Position numbers and translations under genes: made by a program. Positions 41,603 to 53,963 of a DNA stretch of 57,392 bases are shown here, piece after piece. Numbering within the stretch: the stretch's first letter is position 1; each line of letters begins with the position of its first letter. The stretch comes from Klebsiella pneumoniae (lineage in GTDB: Bacteria; Pseudomonadota; Gammaproteobacteria; Pseudomonadales; Pseudohongiellaceae), in contig CAMCRC010000006.1 of assembly GCA_945877175.1 (NCBI GenBank), positions 1 through 57,392 of the forward strand. The letters run 5' to 3'. The notes beneath the pieces were generated by a model. The model was not told where the DNA came from. It worked only from the letters and a program-made list of their open reading frames with translations, and searched no databases.

Positions 41603-42811
41603 ATGAAGAGCCTGAGCAACAAGCGTATCCTGCTCGGCATTACAGGCGGTATTGCCGCCTACAAGAGCGCAGAACTTGCCAGACTTTTCAGCAAAGCTGG
41701 CGCAGACGTGCGCGTTGTCATGACACCAGCGGCTGTCGAATTCATCACCCCGCTCACCCTGCAGGCCCTTACGGGCAACAAGGTTCATACACAGCTGCTG
41801 GACGCTGATGCCGAAGCCGGCATGGGCCATATTGAACTGGCTCGCTGGCCGGATCTGGTAATTGTCGCCCCGGCGAGTGCCGATTTTCTGGCCCGCGCAG
41901 CGTCCGGACAGGCCAATGATCTTCTCAGCACCCTGATTCTTGCGACTTCAGCACCTGTGGCTGTAGCGCCGGCCATGAACCAGGCCATGTGGGGCAATGC
42001 AGCAACCCAGGACAATCTGATGGCATTGCGCGCGCGTGGCGTGCTGATTTTCGGACCGGATTCCGGCCCGCAGGCCTGCGGCGATACCGGACTTGGGCGC
42101 ATGCTGGAGCCACAGCAGATCCTTGAGCTTGCGGCGGGACTGTTCCAGGACGCACTGTTGTCGGGGCTGCGGCTTTGCGTCACCGCCGGTCCCACACGGG
42201 AGGCTCTGGACCCGGTTCGCTACATCAGCAATCACAGTTCCGGCAAAATGGGTTTCGCGCTGGCTGCAGAAGCGGCCGCTGCAGGCGCGATCGTGACGCT
42301 GATCAGTGGCCCGGTGGCACTGCAAACGCCCGAGCGGGTGCAGCGCGTGGATGTGGTCAGTGCCCGGGACATGCTGGAAGCCAGTCTGGTGGCTACCCAG
42401 AATTGCGATATCTTCATCGGCGTTGCTGCTGTGGCGGATTACCGCCCGGCCACTGCCGAGACACACAAAATCAAGAAGTCAGTAGACGCCCTCAGCATCG
42501 CACTGGTGCCGAACCCGGACATCATCAGCAGCATCGCCGCACTCGACAATCGCCCTTTCACCGTAGGTTTCGCAGCCGAGACACAGAACATCGAGTCCTT
42601 CGCGCTGGCCAAGTTGCAGCGCAAGAAACTGGACATGCTCTTCGCAAATGATGCTTGCGCCACGTTTGGCAGTGACGACATCTCTGCCATTGCACTGTGG
42701 CCGCAGGGACGCAGTGCGCTCGGCCCGGGCAACAAGCAGTTGATTGCACGTCAGATGCTGGCCCTGATCCTTACGTGTTATACCCAGTCAAGGAAGGGGG
42801 ATTTCCGATAG
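41603..42811 (+). CDS. coaBC: Phosphopantothenoylcysteine synthetase/decarboxylase CoaBC (Dfp)
   Basis: Fused enzyme for two steps of coenzyme A synthesis. From ATG 41603 (GGAA upstream) it has 402 residues; the longer open frame is unsupported. The N-terminal FMN-dependent decarboxylase domain has [26 protein letters not shown] and the active-site cysteine in [11 protein letters not shown]. The C-terminal synthetase domain starts near residue 188 with [30 protein letters not shown] and VGFAAET. In Pseudomonas the next gene is dut; here the next gene is algC, 64 bases on. Confidence 0.96.
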   Translation: MKSLSNKRILLGITGGIAAYKSAELARLFSKAGADVRVVMTPAAVEFITPLTLQALTGNKVHTQLLDADAEAGMGHIELARWPDLVIVAPASADFLARAASGQANDLLSTLILATSAPVAVAPAMNQAMWGNAATQDNLMALRARGVLIFGPDSGPQACGDTGLGRMLEPQQILELAAGLFQDALLSGLRLCVTAGPTREALDPVRYISNHSSGKMGFALAAEAAAAGAIVTLISGPVALQTPERVQRVDVVSARDMLEASLVATQNCDIFIGVAAVADYRPATAETHKIKKSVDALSIALVPNPDIISSIAALDNRPFTVGFAAETQNIESFALAKLQRKKLDMLFANDACATFGSDDISAIALWPQGRSALGPGNKQLIARQMLALILTCYTQSRKGDFR

Positions 42812-42875
42812 CCATCCGCCAGCGTTCTGGTGGATACTCCTTGAGCCAGAACTCATTTGCAGACCAGCACGAACA

Positions 42876-45328
<2,453 letters not shown>

Positions 45329-45344
45329 GGATAAAGACCCTCAC

Positions 45345-45944
45345 ATGCCAGCCGAAGTCCGCATTTCACGCAAGGAACACATTCTGCAGTCACTGGCCCG
45401 CATGCTCGAAAGCAGCCCGGGGGAGCGCATCACCACGGCTGGGCTGGCACGGGAGGTGGGCGTTTCGGAAGCGGCGCTGTACCGACATTTCCCGAGCAAG
45501 GCGCGGATGTTTGAAGGCCTGATCGCGTTCATTGAGGAAACGCTGTTTACGCGCATCACGCGCATTCTGGAAGACGAGCCATCTGCAGCGAGACGCTGCG
45601 AGAAGATCCTGACCTTGGTGCTGACTTTCGCCGAGAAGAACCCCGGCATGACCCGGCTGCTGACGGGTGATGCACTGCAAGGGGAAACCGAGCGTCTGCG
45701 CGTACGAATCAGTCAGCTGTTCGATCGTCTCGAAGCGCAGATCAAGCAGGTCCTGCGGGAAGCGCAGATTCGCGAGAACCTCAAATGCGCCGTCTCTCCG
45801 ACCGTGATGGCCAATCTGTTGATGGCCAGCACAGAGGGCAGGCTGATGCAGTTTGTGCGAAGCGAATTCAAGAAGCAGCCAACGGAACATTGGGATGACC
45901 AGTGGGCGCTCCTGTCCCGCGAGATGCTGGTGACCTTCGCCTGA
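45345..45944 (+). CDS. slmA: Nucleoid occlusion factor SlmA (TetR family)
   Basis: DNA-binding protein that blocks FtsZ ring assembly over the nucleoid. The 199-residue length and sequence fit SlmA. The N-terminal helix-turn-helix includes [30 protein letters not shown]; then [25 protein letters not shown], and the C-terminal ligand-domain segment [21 protein letters not shown] complete the family pattern. It lies between argB and convergent pyrE, close to its place in E. coli (next to dut and pyrE), although dut is missing here. Confidence 0.94.
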   Translation: MPAEVRISRKEHILQSLARMLESSPGERITTAGLAREVGVSEAALYRHFPSKARMFEGLIAFIEETLFTRITRILEDEPSAARRCEKILTLVLTFAEKNPGMTRLLTGDALQGETERLRVRISQLFDRLEAQIKQVLREAQIRENLKCAVSPTVMANLLMASTEGRLMQFVRSEFKKQPTEHWDDQWALLSREMLVTFA

Positions 45945-45960
45945 GCCTTCGTTCAATACC

Positions 45961-46009
45961 GTGGGAGCTTGCCTGCAGGCGCACTGTTCGCGGGCAGGCC
46001 CGCTCCCAC
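45961..46009. repeat. REP-like hairpin between slmA and pyrE
   Basis: GTGGGAGCTTGCCTGC (from 45961) pairs with GCAGGCCCGCTCCCAC (to 46009), with an internal two-base mismatch. This is the same REP type as 8393-8461. It lies between the two convergent genes, where it may also slow or end transcription from either side. Confidence 0.7.
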
Positions 46010-46020
46010 AGCGAGCGGAT

Positions 46021-46668
46021 TCACACCCCGTATTGCTCCCGGTAAGCCTCGACAGCCGCCAGACTCTGGGCCAGCGCAGTATCTTGCTGTCGCCCGAGAT
46101 AGCTGACGATCATTTCGAGAGAGATGATGCAGATAACGGGAATTCCGTACTGCTGGCGAATTTCCTGAATGGCAGACAATGACCCTGTGCCGCGCTCCTG
46201 CCGATCCAGCGCCACCAGGATGCCCGCCGGCGTCGCCCCTGTGCGTTGCAGCAAGTCCATCACCTCCCGAATCGCCGTGCCTGCCGTGATAACGTCATCG
46301 ACGATCAGCACACGGCCCTGCAGGGGCGCACCGACAGTTAGTCCTCCCTCACCGTGGTCCTTCGCTTCCTTGCGGTTGAAGCAGTAGGGTTTGTTGATGC
46401 CGTGCTGCTGCGCCAGGGCCGTGGCCGTGGCCGCTACCAGCGGGATGCCTTTGTATGCCGGCCCGAACAGCAGGTCATATTCGACTCCCGAGGCCGCCAG
46501 AGCTGCGGCGTAACTGTTGCCGATGAAGGCCAGCGCTTCACCTGTATTGAACAGGCCGGCGTTGAAGAAATACGGGCTGGTGCGCCCGGACTTCAACGTG
46601 AAACTGCCGAAGCGCAGAATCTCGTGGCGAATGACAAAGTCGATGAAAGCTCGCTGATAGTCCTGCAT
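46021..46668 (-). CDS. pyrE: Orotate phosphoribosyltransferase PyrE
   Basis: Fifth step of pyrimidine synthesis: orotate plus PRPP to OMP. From ATG 46668 (AAAGGAG six bases upstream) it has 215 residues, the family length. The N-terminal [20 protein letters not shown], the loop [13 protein letters not shown] and the PRPP-binding [16 protein letters not shown] are diagnostic. The gene follows rph by 28 bases, as in E. coli. No attenuator hairpin is evident in that short gap, unlike E. coli, so regulation by rph-pyrE attenuation is not supported here. Confidence 0.97.
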   Translation of the reverse strand: MQDYQRAFIDFVIRHEILRFGSFTLKSGRTSPYFFNAGLFNTGEALAFIGNSYAAALAASGVEYDLLFGPAYKGIPLVAATATALAQQHGINKPYCFNRKEAKDHGEGGLTVGAPLQGRVLIVDDVITAGTAIREVMDLLQRTGATPAGILVALDRQERGTGSLSAIQEIRQQYGIPVICIISLEMIVSYLGRQQDTALAQSLAAVEAYREQYGV

Positions 46669-46696
46669 GGGCGCTCCTTTGAAAGGGGTGTAAGAA

Positions 46697-47425
46697 TCAG
46701 ATGCCGAGGGCATCCCTCTGCTTCTGCAGCAATTCGCTGATACCTTTCTGCGCGAGGGAGATCATGGCCTGCAACTCGGTGTTGTCGAAGTCATTTTCTT
46801 CTCCGGTGCCCTGCAGTTCGATGAAACGCAGGCGCTCGGTCATCACGACATTCATGTCGGTCTCGGCATTGGAGTCTTCGGCATAGTCCAGGTCCAGCAC
46901 TGGCACACCCTTGAAAATGCCGACCGATACCGACGCAATCAGCTGCTTCATGGGATTGGCCTTGAGTTTGCCACTCCGGAGCAGTGTGCCGATTGCATCA
47001 TGCAATGCAACACAGCCCCCGGTGATGGAGGCAGTGCGGGTGCCGCCATCAGCCTGAATCACGTCACAGTCAATCTTGATGGTGTGTTCACCCAGCAGTT
47101 TCATGTCCATCGCTGCGCGCAGTGACCGGCCAATCAGTCTCGAAATCTCGAGAGTACGGCCTCCCTGGCGACCGCTGACGGCTTCTCGGTCCATGCGCGA
47201 GCCCGTCGAACGCGGCAACATCCCGTATTCCGCAGTGACCCAACCGGTACCACTGCCCTTGAGAAAACGCGGTACCGAATCCTCAACGCTGGCGGTGCAG
47301 ATCACTTTCGTATCGCCGAACTCCACCAGCACGGAACCTTCCGCGTGCTTGGTGTAATGACGGGTGATGCGGATATCACGCAGTTGATCGGGGTGTCGCT
47401 GGCTTGGACGAATCGGGTCTTGCAT
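46697..47425 (-). CDS. rph: Ribonuclease PH
   Basis: Phosphorolytic 3'-5' exoribonuclease that trims tRNA 3' ends. The 242-residue protein has [20 protein letters not shown] at the N-terminus, [16 protein letters not shown] and [14 protein letters not shown] for the phosphate site, and [20 protein letters not shown] with the catalytic aspartate. Its full-length C-terminus (unlike the truncated E. coli K-12 allele) suggests an active enzyme. It precedes pyrE and is divergent from yicC. Confidence 0.97.
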   Translation of the reverse strand: MQDPIRPSQRHPDQLRDIRITRHYTKHAEGSVLVEFGDTKVICTASVEDSVPRFLKGSGTGWVTAEYGMLPRSTGSRMDREAVSGRQGGRTLEISRLIGRSLRAAMDMKLLGEHTIKIDCDVIQADGGTRTASITGGCVALHDAIGTLLRSGKLKANPMKQLIASVSVGIFKGVPVLDLDYAEDSNAETDMNVVMTERLRFIELQGTGEENDFDNTELQAMISLAQKGISELLQKQRDALGI

Positions 47426-47597
47426 GCTGCCTCACAGGAAGTCTCTTGAATTGAGGCGCGATTATCCTTGATAAGCACAGGGATGGCGAGTCAGTGGCCG
47501 GATATTGGAGTACCATGCTGTCTCCAACCCGCAGGAAATCCGGAGCTGATCCGTACGCTGAGGGTTCCATTGAAGTTTGCAGCAAGGAGCCCTGATC

Positions 47598-48464
47598 ATG
47601 ATTCAGAGCATGACTGCTTTCGCAAGAAAGCAAATCCCTTTTGGTCGCGGAATCCTGGTGTGGGAGATCCGGTCCGTCAATCATCGCTATCTTGAAACAG
47701 CTTTCCGCTTCCCGGAAGCTATGCGCGCCCTGGAGCCGGCCATTCGCGACTCGCTGCGTAAAACATTGTCACGCGGAAAGATCGATTGCCAGCTGCGCAT
47801 TGAATCGGAAGATCGCAAGAGTGGGGCTTTGCAGATCGATGAGGATGCCGTGTTCCGGCTTAACGAAGCCAGTGGTCAGATCCTCTCACTGACCGGCGGC
47901 GGCCCTGCCCTGACCGTCATGGAAATCCTGAAATGGCCCGGGGTCCTGTGTGAGTCCGACGCCCTGCCGGAAGATCTGGATGAAGTCGCTCTGGCACTTT
48001 TCAGCGCCACCCTTGAAGACCTCATCGCCACGCGTCAGCGCGAAGGCCAGGAATTGTTCGGCTTCATCAGCAAACGCATCGAGGCAGTACGCGAAATTGT
48101 CTCTTCCGTCCGCATACGCATGCCCGACATCATGGCGCGCCAGCAACAAGCTCTGCGTGACCGGCTCGACACCCTGAAGGTCGATCTCGACCCTGCCAGA
48201 CTGGAACAGGAGATCGTGATTTACGCCCACAAGTGTGACATTGATGAAGAGCTGGACCGACTGGAAACCCATCTGAACGAAGTGGAGCGCGTCCTGCGCC
48301 TGGCAGAGCCTTCCGGCCGCAGGCTTGATTTTCTGATGCAGGAGCTCAACCGCGAGGCCAATACCCTGTCATCCAAGTCCATCGTCGCCGAAACCACGAT
48401 GAATGCAGTGGATTTGAAGGTGTTGATCGAACAGATGCGGGAACAGATCCAGAACATCGAGTAG
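47598..48464 (+). CDS. yicC: YicC-family endoribonuclease
   Basis: A 288-residue protein of the YicC/YloC family, which has been linked to endoribonuclease activity and RNA turnover. The start at 47598 has AAGGAG eight to nine bases upstream and the family N-terminus MIQSMTAFARK; an upstream TTG is not needed. WEIRSVNHRYLETAFRFPE and the C-terminal GRRLDFLMQELNREANTLSS are diagnostic. It is divergent from rph, a conserved context. After the stop, a seven-base-pair stem (CAGGTCT with AGACCTG, about 48482-48510) lacks a T-run. Confidence 0.93.
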   Translation: MIQSMTAFARKQIPFGRGILVWEIRSVNHRYLETAFRFPEAMRALEPAIRDSLRKTLSRGKIDCQLRIESEDRKSGALQIDEDAVFRLNEASGQILSLTGGGPALTVMEILKWPGVLCESDALPEDLDEVALALFSATLEDLIATRQREGQELFGFISKRIEAVREIVSSVRIRMPDIMARQQQALRDRLDTLKVDLDPARLEQEIVIYAHKCDIDEELDRLETHLNEVERVLRLAEPSGRRLDFLMQELNREANTLSSKSIVAETTMNAVDLKVLIEQMREQIQNIE

Positions 48465-48600
48465 GACACCGGCTTTTTCTGCAGGTCTCTTAATGCAGAT
48501 CAAGACCTGTCCGGAAATGCGAATTGCCTGCCGCCGACAGGACGACTGATACTGGAATCAGTCGCCCGAACTCTCTCGAGCGCTGATGGAGGAATCGAAG

Positions 48601-48792
48601 ATGCTGGAAGTTCTCGTCCCCGACATGGCCTGCGGCCATTGTTCCAATGCCGTCACCGAAGCGTTGAAGGCGATCGACGCCACCGCCCAGGTGCAGGTGG
48701 ATCTCGAAACGAAGCGCGTCACGGTCAGTACCAGTGCGGATGCCGCCGCCGTGCGCGCCGCGATTGCCGGCGCGGGCTACACTGTCAGCTGA
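48601..48792 (+). CDS. Heavy-metal-associated domain protein (copper-chaperone-like)
   Basis: A 63-residue cytoplasmic protein. The start at 48601 follows GGAGGAA with seven bases of spacing. It forms a single HMA domain with the metal motif M-x-C-x-x-C as DMACGHC near residue 10, then helices and strands (VTEALKAIDATAQVQVDLET, KRVTVS). The family binds Cu(I) or similar ions. No copper ATPase, CopY or CueR-like gene is adjacent, so it may act alone as a chaperone or buffer. It is convergent with the RNA ligase gene, 24 bases away. Confidence 0.9.
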   Translation: MLEVLVPDMACGHCSNAVTEALKAIDATAQVQVDLETKRVTVSTSADAAAVRAAIAGAGYTVS

Positions 48793-48816
48793 GTCCTTTT
48801 CCGACAGGCATCGGCT

Positions 48817-49497
48817 TCAGGACACTACCTGATTCCACTGCATCGTCCTGCTGCGCCAGTGTTCTTCTATTGCCTGCACGAAACCCTTGTTCACGAACTT
48901 GGCGCGCTCTTCATTCCACAGCGGCGAGTCGAGTCGCAACACGATGCCCTCCACCTGGCCGGCACGGTAGCGGCTGGTGGCCTGCTCCAGAAACTGCGTC
49001 AGCGACTTGCGTGTGAACTGGCCGCGGCCCAGTTCGGGCACGAGAGCAAGCCCCAGCAACTGAGCGAAAGCGTTACGCCGCGCGACACTCCAGAATTTCC
49101 CCTCTGAACGATCATAGACATCGAACAGCAGAAACCAGTCCGGCAGCGCGTGGTAATCGAGTGAGTGTTGCGCCGCGCACCACTCGCCAAACAGGATGAC
49201 GTCGGGGGACAGATGGCTCTTCAAGGCAAACTCGTACTGGCCGATCCAGGAATTCAGGCGTGAGAACTGCCCGTTGAAGGGCCTCTCGAGGTAACTGCCA
49301 CGATTCTGCGCCTGCAGTTCACCTTTGTCGTCCAGCGAGATGCCGAGGTTGGCGCCATCCAGCTTCTCTTCGATGATCAGTTCATGCTGCAACATCGCCT
49401 CGACCTCATGGGCCAGCAGCACCTTGTCCCCGCGCGGCTCGCCGTCCCCAAGCCAGATCAGATGATGGGTGTGGGGGAAGCGGAAGAATTCAGTCAT
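48817..49497 (-). CDS. RNA ligase of the Rnl2-like nucleotidyltransferase group
   Basis: A 226-residue ATP-dependent polynucleotide ligase. It has motif I EEKLDGAN, with K45 as the AMP-accepting lysine, an R in NRGSYLE, motif III DWFLLFDVYD, motif IV QVEGIVLR and motif V AKFVNKGF. This is a complete ligase core, while no OB-fold or other C-terminal domain is present. The length and motif spacing match RNA_ligase-domain proteins of bacteria and phage. Its start overlaps the stop of the PIN gene by eight bases (ATGACTGA), so the two are translationally coupled. Its RNA substrate is unknown; pairing with a nuclease suggests RNA breaks made or met by the partner. Confidence 0.85.
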   Translation of the reverse strand: MTEFFRFPHTHHLIWLGDGEPRGDKVLLAHEVEAMLQHELIIEEKLDGANLGISLDDKGELQAQNRGSYLERPFNGQFSRLNSWIGQYEFALKSHLSPDVILFGEWCAAQHSLDYHALPDWFLLFDVYDRSEGKFWSVARRNAFAQLLGLALVPELGRGQFTRKSLTQFLEQATSRYRAGQVEGIVLRLDSPLWNEERAKFVNKGFVQAIEEHWRSRTMQWNQVVS

Positions 49498-50107
49498 GGT
49501 GGAGCACCTTGTGATGTCGTTGCTGTTTCTCTGCGTGGCGCGCTCTGGACCATTCCGGAATCAGGGGCAGCAGGGTCAGACCGGTTCGTGTGAGCTGTGG
49601 CTCCCAGTCGTGCCAGTCCGTGTCGCCCGCGAAGGCTATCGCACTGGTGCCGGGCAGCGAAAGCGCCTGCAGGGCGGCGGCCACCATTTTGCGATCGGCC
49701 AAGTCGTGCACGACGTCATCAAGTGGCTGCGGAACGATGCCATTGCCATCGGCGTCGAAGTCGATCTCTACTCGGTCCACCTCTTCCCGACTCAGTTTCC
49801 ACATCAGCACCTGGATGCCGTAATCGTGAAAGTCCAGCTTGCGGTGATACTCGATGTTGATGGCGCCGGCGGTGTCCAGCACCAGCCGCGCAGGACTGGC
49901 GGCGAAGTCTTCCAGCCAGGCCAGCACCCGGGCCTGCAATGCAGGGTCGTCCGGCGTGACCTCCAGATGATGAGACAGCAGAGTTTCTCCGCGCTGCCTC
50001 GCCATGGCAGCACTGGCGGCGATCAGTACATTGGTGTCCACCACGTAGCGATCACACCATCGGGGCGTGGCAACCTGTTTCAACCTTGCGCGTGCCGCTG
50101 CTTTCAT
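49490..50107 (-). CDS. PIN-domain nuclease coupled to the RNA ligase
   Basis: A 205-residue protein from ATG 50107; the open frame extends further upstream into hrpB but without support. The PIN fold is marked by YVVDTNVLIAAS (D24), an acidic residue in INIEYHRKL, HDLADRKMVAAAL in the position of the third acidic residue, and FAGDTDWHDWEP for the fourth. All four acidic metal ligands appear present, so RNA cleavage is likely. No antitoxin-like gene lies upstream; instead the downstream partner is an RNA ligase whose start overlaps this stop. The first 20 residues are basic. The RNA target is unknown. Confidence 0.78.
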   Translation of the reverse strand: MKAAARARLKQVATPRWCDRYVVDTNVLIAASAAMARQRGETLLSHHLEVTPDDPALQARVLAWLEDFAASPARLVLDTAGAINIEYHRKLDFHDYGIQVLMWKLSREEVDRVEIDFDADGNGIVPQPLDDVVHDLADRKMVAAALQALSLPGTSAIAFAGDTDWHDWEPQLTRTGLTLLPLIPEWSRARHAEKQQRHHKVLHHD

Positions 50108-50225
50108 GGGCCTGTGTCCTGCCAGAGTCTGGGCCCCGATGATACGGACTATCGGGCAGGCTGGCGACCTGCCTCCCCGGCATGTTTCAATGCCGCGGTG
50201 CCCATCAGCCCCTTGAGCGAACCGT

Positions 50226-52712
50226 GTGACGCCCTCTCCCCTCCCTGCCGCTGTGCTGCCCATCGAGGCGGCCTTGCCCGCCTTGCGCCAGGCTCTCGCG
50301 AGCCATTCCCGCTGCCTGCTCGTGGCCCAGCCTGGCGCCGGCAAAACCACCCGCGTGCCCCTGGACCTGCTGCAGGCTGACCCCTCCGGACACTCGCGCT
50401 GGCTGCTGCTGGAGCCGCGCCGTGTTGCCGCTCGTCTTGCCGCGGGCTACATGGCTGAACTGCTGGGAGAGGCGCTTGGGCAGACGGTGGGCTATCGCGT
50501 GCGAGGCGAATCCAAGGTCAGTGCCTCCACCCGACTGGAAGTCGTCACGCAAGGCATACTGACGCGCATGTTGCAGGATGATCCCGGCCTTGAAGGCGTC
50601 ACAGGCATCATTTTTGACGAATTTCACGAACGCAGCCTGGAAGCCGATCTTGGCCTGGCGCTGGCGCTGGATGTACAACAAGGCCTTCGGGAAGACCTGC
50701 AACTGCTTATCATGTCGGCCACGCTGAATGTCGGCGCCCTTCTGCAAGTGCTGGGCCCGCACACACCCGTGATTGAATGCCCCGGCCGGGTGTGGCCCGT
50801 CACGACTATCCACCGCTCGCCGCCACTGCGCGAAGCACCCGAGCGACATCAGGCTGCGATTGTGCGGGAAGCCCTGCACGCCCACGAAGGCGATGTGCTT
50901 GTGTTTCTGCCTGGACAGGCTGAAATCCGCCGGCTCCAGCGGGAACTGGAAAGCAGTGTCCCCGGCCATGTCGAAATCCATCCTCTGCATGGGCAACTCA
51001 CGCTGGCCCAGCAGCAGGCCGTTCTGCGTCCAACCCGTGATGACACCCGGCGTCGCGTGATCCTGTCCACCGCCATCGCGGAGTCAAGTCTGACGGTGCC
51101 TGGCGTGCGCATCGTGGTCGATGCTGGCCTGGAACGCGCGCCTGTTTATCAACCTCGCTCAGGCCTGACGGCACTCGATACCCGCCGCGTCAATCGTGCC
51201 AGCGCAGACCAGCGGCGGGGGCGCGCTGGCCGTGAAGCGCCGGGACTCTGTTATCGTCTGTGGGCAGACGAGCAGATGCTGGCGGCGCACCGGGAACCGG
51301 AGATCCTCCAGGCTGACTTGTCCGGTCTGGTGTTCGAATTGCTGCGCTGGGGCGTGCAGAACCCGGCCACCCTCGCCTGGGTGACGCCTCCGCCTGCACC
51401 TGCACTGGCGAGCGCCCGCCAGCTGTTGTCGGCCCTCGGTCTGCTGGAGACAGATGGCAGTCTCGGCGCACTTGGCAGGCAGTGTGGACGCTGGCCGGCA
51501 CACCCGCGCCTTGCCGTGCTCATGAATTCAGCGAGGTCTCTGCATGCCGAAGCTCTGGCCTGCTGGCTGATCGCCTGGCTGGAAGAGAGCATCGGAGCGC
51601 CTGAGCTGGATCTGGCCGTGGTTTTCAGCGCGCTGAGCGGTGGCGACCGGGCAGTGGCGGACGAACGCTGGAAACGGGCGGCACGCCAATGGGCGGCGCG
51701 GGCAGGCTGCTCGTTGCAGTCCGCGAATGCGGATGCGCTGGTGCCTCTCCTGGCCCGTGCCTTCCCGGATCGAGTGGCGCAGAACCAGCGTCAGACCAGC
51801 GATCAGGGTCGAGTGCGTTTCAAACTGGTTTCCGGAGGACAGGCACTGCTGTCCGAAACACAGGCTCTTGCGAAGCAGGATTATCTGATTGCCGTGGAGC
51901 TGGATGGCGATGTCAGCGGCGCGCGAATCTTCCACGCCGTGGCGATCAGTCTGACGCAGCTGGAAAGCGGTTTCCCGCAGGCCTCTCTCTGGCGCCAGGA
52001 AGTGAGTTGGGATATGGCCGCTGGTCGCCTGATCGGTGAAGAATTGCGCGGTATCGGTGCTCTGGTGCTGGAGCGACGGCCACTGCGCTCACTCCCCCCC
52101 GAGGCCGTGCGACAGGGGCTTCTGGACGCCATTCGTCTACGTGGCACATTGATGTGGTCAGATGAAGACAGGCAGCTGCTTGGGCGACTGCGACTGCTCC
52201 ATCGTGAATTGGGCGAACCGTGGCCGCCACAGTCTGAGACCCAGCTGCTGGAAACACTGGAAGAATGGCTTGGACCGCATCTGCAGGGCATCTCCCGGAT
52301 GGAGCAGGCAGACAAACTGCCGCTGGGCCGTTTTCTGCTCGAAGCGCTGGACTGGTCGCTGCAACAGCAGCTGGCACAGCTGGCACCAACCCACATTCTG
52401 GTGCCCAGCGGCAACCGCATCGCACTGGACTACGCGGGCGACGAGCCCGTGCTGGCAGTAAAGCTGCAGGAGATGTTTGGCCAGCAAAATACGCCAATGG
52501 TGGTGAACGGCAGGGTCAAGGTTGTGCTGCACCTGCTGTCTCCTGCAAGACGCCCCGTGCAGGTCACCCGGGATCTGGCCAACTTCTGGGCGACCGGCTA
52601 CTTCGAAGTGCGCAAGGATCTGCGCGGACGCTACCCGCGCCACCCGTGGCCGGAAGACCCTCTGGTGGCAGAGGCCACAGCACGGGTCAAGAAGCGCCCC
52701 GAGAGACGCTGA
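50226..52712 (+). CDS. hrpB: ATP-dependent RNA helicase HrpB
   Basis: DEAH-box helicase of 828 residues from a GTG at 50226. Walker A AQPGAGKTTRVPL is near residue 34, followed by the motif II form DEFHERSLEAD, SATLN, the RecA2 motifs FLPGQAEIRRLQ and TAIAESSLTVPGV, and QRRGRAGREAPG. The C-terminal HrpB domain, with RRLLGEEL-like and FLLEALDWSLQQQLAQLAP segments and PRHPWPEDP near the end, is present. Its role in RNA metabolism is not settled. It is divergent from the PIN/ligase pair (118-base gap) and precedes gmk by about 180 bases. Confidence 0.94.
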   Translation: MTPSPLPAAVLPIEAALPALRQALASHSRCLLVAQPGAGKTTRVPLDLLQADPSGHSRWLLLEPRRVAARLAAGYMAELLGEALGQTVGYRVRGESKVSASTRLEVVTQGILTRMLQDDPGLEGVTGIIFDEFHERSLEADLGLALALDVQQGLREDLQLLIMSATLNVGALLQVLGPHTPVIECPGRVWPVTTIHRSPPLREAPERHQAAIVREALHAHEGDVLVFLPGQAEIRRLQRELESSVPGHVEIHPLHGQLTLAQQQAVLRPTRDDTRRRVILSTAIAESSLTVPGVRIVVDAGLERAPVYQPRSGLTALDTRRVNRASADQRRGRAGREAPGLCYRLWADEQMLAAHREPEILQADLSGLVFELLRWGVQNPATLAWVTPPPAPALASARQLLSALGLLETDGSLGALGRQCGRWPAHPRLAVLMNSARSLHAEALACWLIAWLEESIGAPELDLAVVFSALSGGDRAVADERWKRAARQWAARAGCSLQSANADALVPLLARAFPDRVAQNQRQTSDQGRVRFKLVSGGQALLSETQALAKQDYLIAVELDGDVSGARIFHAVAISLTQLESGFPQASLWRQEVSWDMAAGRLIGEELRGIGALVLERRPLRSLPPEAVRQGLLDAIRLRGTLMWSDEDRQLLGRLRLLHRELGEPWPPQSETQLLETLEEWLGPHLQGISRMEQADKLPLGRFLLEALDWSLQQQLAQLAPTHILVPSGNRIALDYAGDEPVLAVKLQEMFGQQNTPMVVNGRVKVVLHLLSPARRPVQVTRDLANFWATGYFEVRKDLRGRYPRHPWPEDPLVAEATARVKKRPERR

Positions 52713-52781
52713 GTCAGTGCTGGCTAACCAGTAGCATCCTGATTTTCATTTCGCCACCACCAGCGGCGCAGAAATCGTGAC

Positions 52782-52799
52782 ACCTCCTCTCTAGGAGGT
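52782..52799 (+). other. Short hairpin exposing an anti-Shine-Dalgarno pairing (ACCTCCT/AGGAGGT)
   Basis: ACCTCCT (52782-52788), loop CTCT, AGGAGGT (52793-52799). The stem is seven base pairs, without a following T-run, so it is a weak terminator at best. The right arm is a perfect Shine-Dalgarno sequence that the left arm would hide. Only a 19-codon frame from a TTG follows. Confidence 0.35.
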
Positions 52800-52853
52800 A
52801 TTTGACGCGCTCAACATTGCTCTCGGGAGCACGGGTTTCAAGTTGCGGGTTGA

Positions 52854-53522
<669 letters not shown>

Positions 53523-53641
53523 AACAGCGCGCAAAGGCCCATAAATGCTGCACAAGACAAGAATAAAGTAGGCATTGCAGACGCTCTTTTAGTAGAATCG
53601 CCGGTCTTCTCAACAGCCAAGTCTCAACAACAGGTATTCCT

Positions 53642-53944
53642 ATGGCCCGTATTACCGTCGAAGATTGTCTGGCAATGGTCGACAATCGTTTCCAGCTGGT
53701 GATGATTTCCAGCAAGAGAGCCCGTCAGATCCAGACTGGTGGCAAAGACCCGCTGGTTCCCGCTGACAACGACAAACCCACAGTGATCGCTCTGCGTGAG
53801 ATCGCGGCAGGCCTGGTGGATGCCAGCATCCTGACCGCCCGCACTTCTTCGCCGATCATCACGCTGTCCCGTGACGAGCTGAAGGCGCCACCACCCCAGA
53901 TCGTCGACAACGACGACGACGACGCGTTCGGCGAAGACCTCTGA
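53642..53944 (+). CDS. rpoZ: RNA polymerase omega subunit RpoZ
   Basis: Small RNA polymerase subunit that stabilises beta-prime. The 100-residue product begins [20 protein letters not shown] and contains [27 protein letters not shown], which is the conserved core. The C-terminus is longer and acidic ([12 protein letters not shown]). It follows gmk by 119 bases and precedes spoT by 19. In E. coli, omega is part of the ppGpp site, which fits its place next to spoT. Confidence 0.97.
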   Translation: MARITVEDCLAMVDNRFQLVMISSKRARQIQTGGKDPLVPADNDKPTVIALREIAAGLVDASILTARTSSPIITLSRDELKAPPPQIVDNDDDDAFGEDL

Positions 53945-53963
53945 CAGAGGAAGGAGTCGGCTT

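Noticed and set aside
46669-46696. rph-pyrE attenuator as in E. coli
   Set aside because: The gap is 28 bases with no GC-rich hairpin and T-run.
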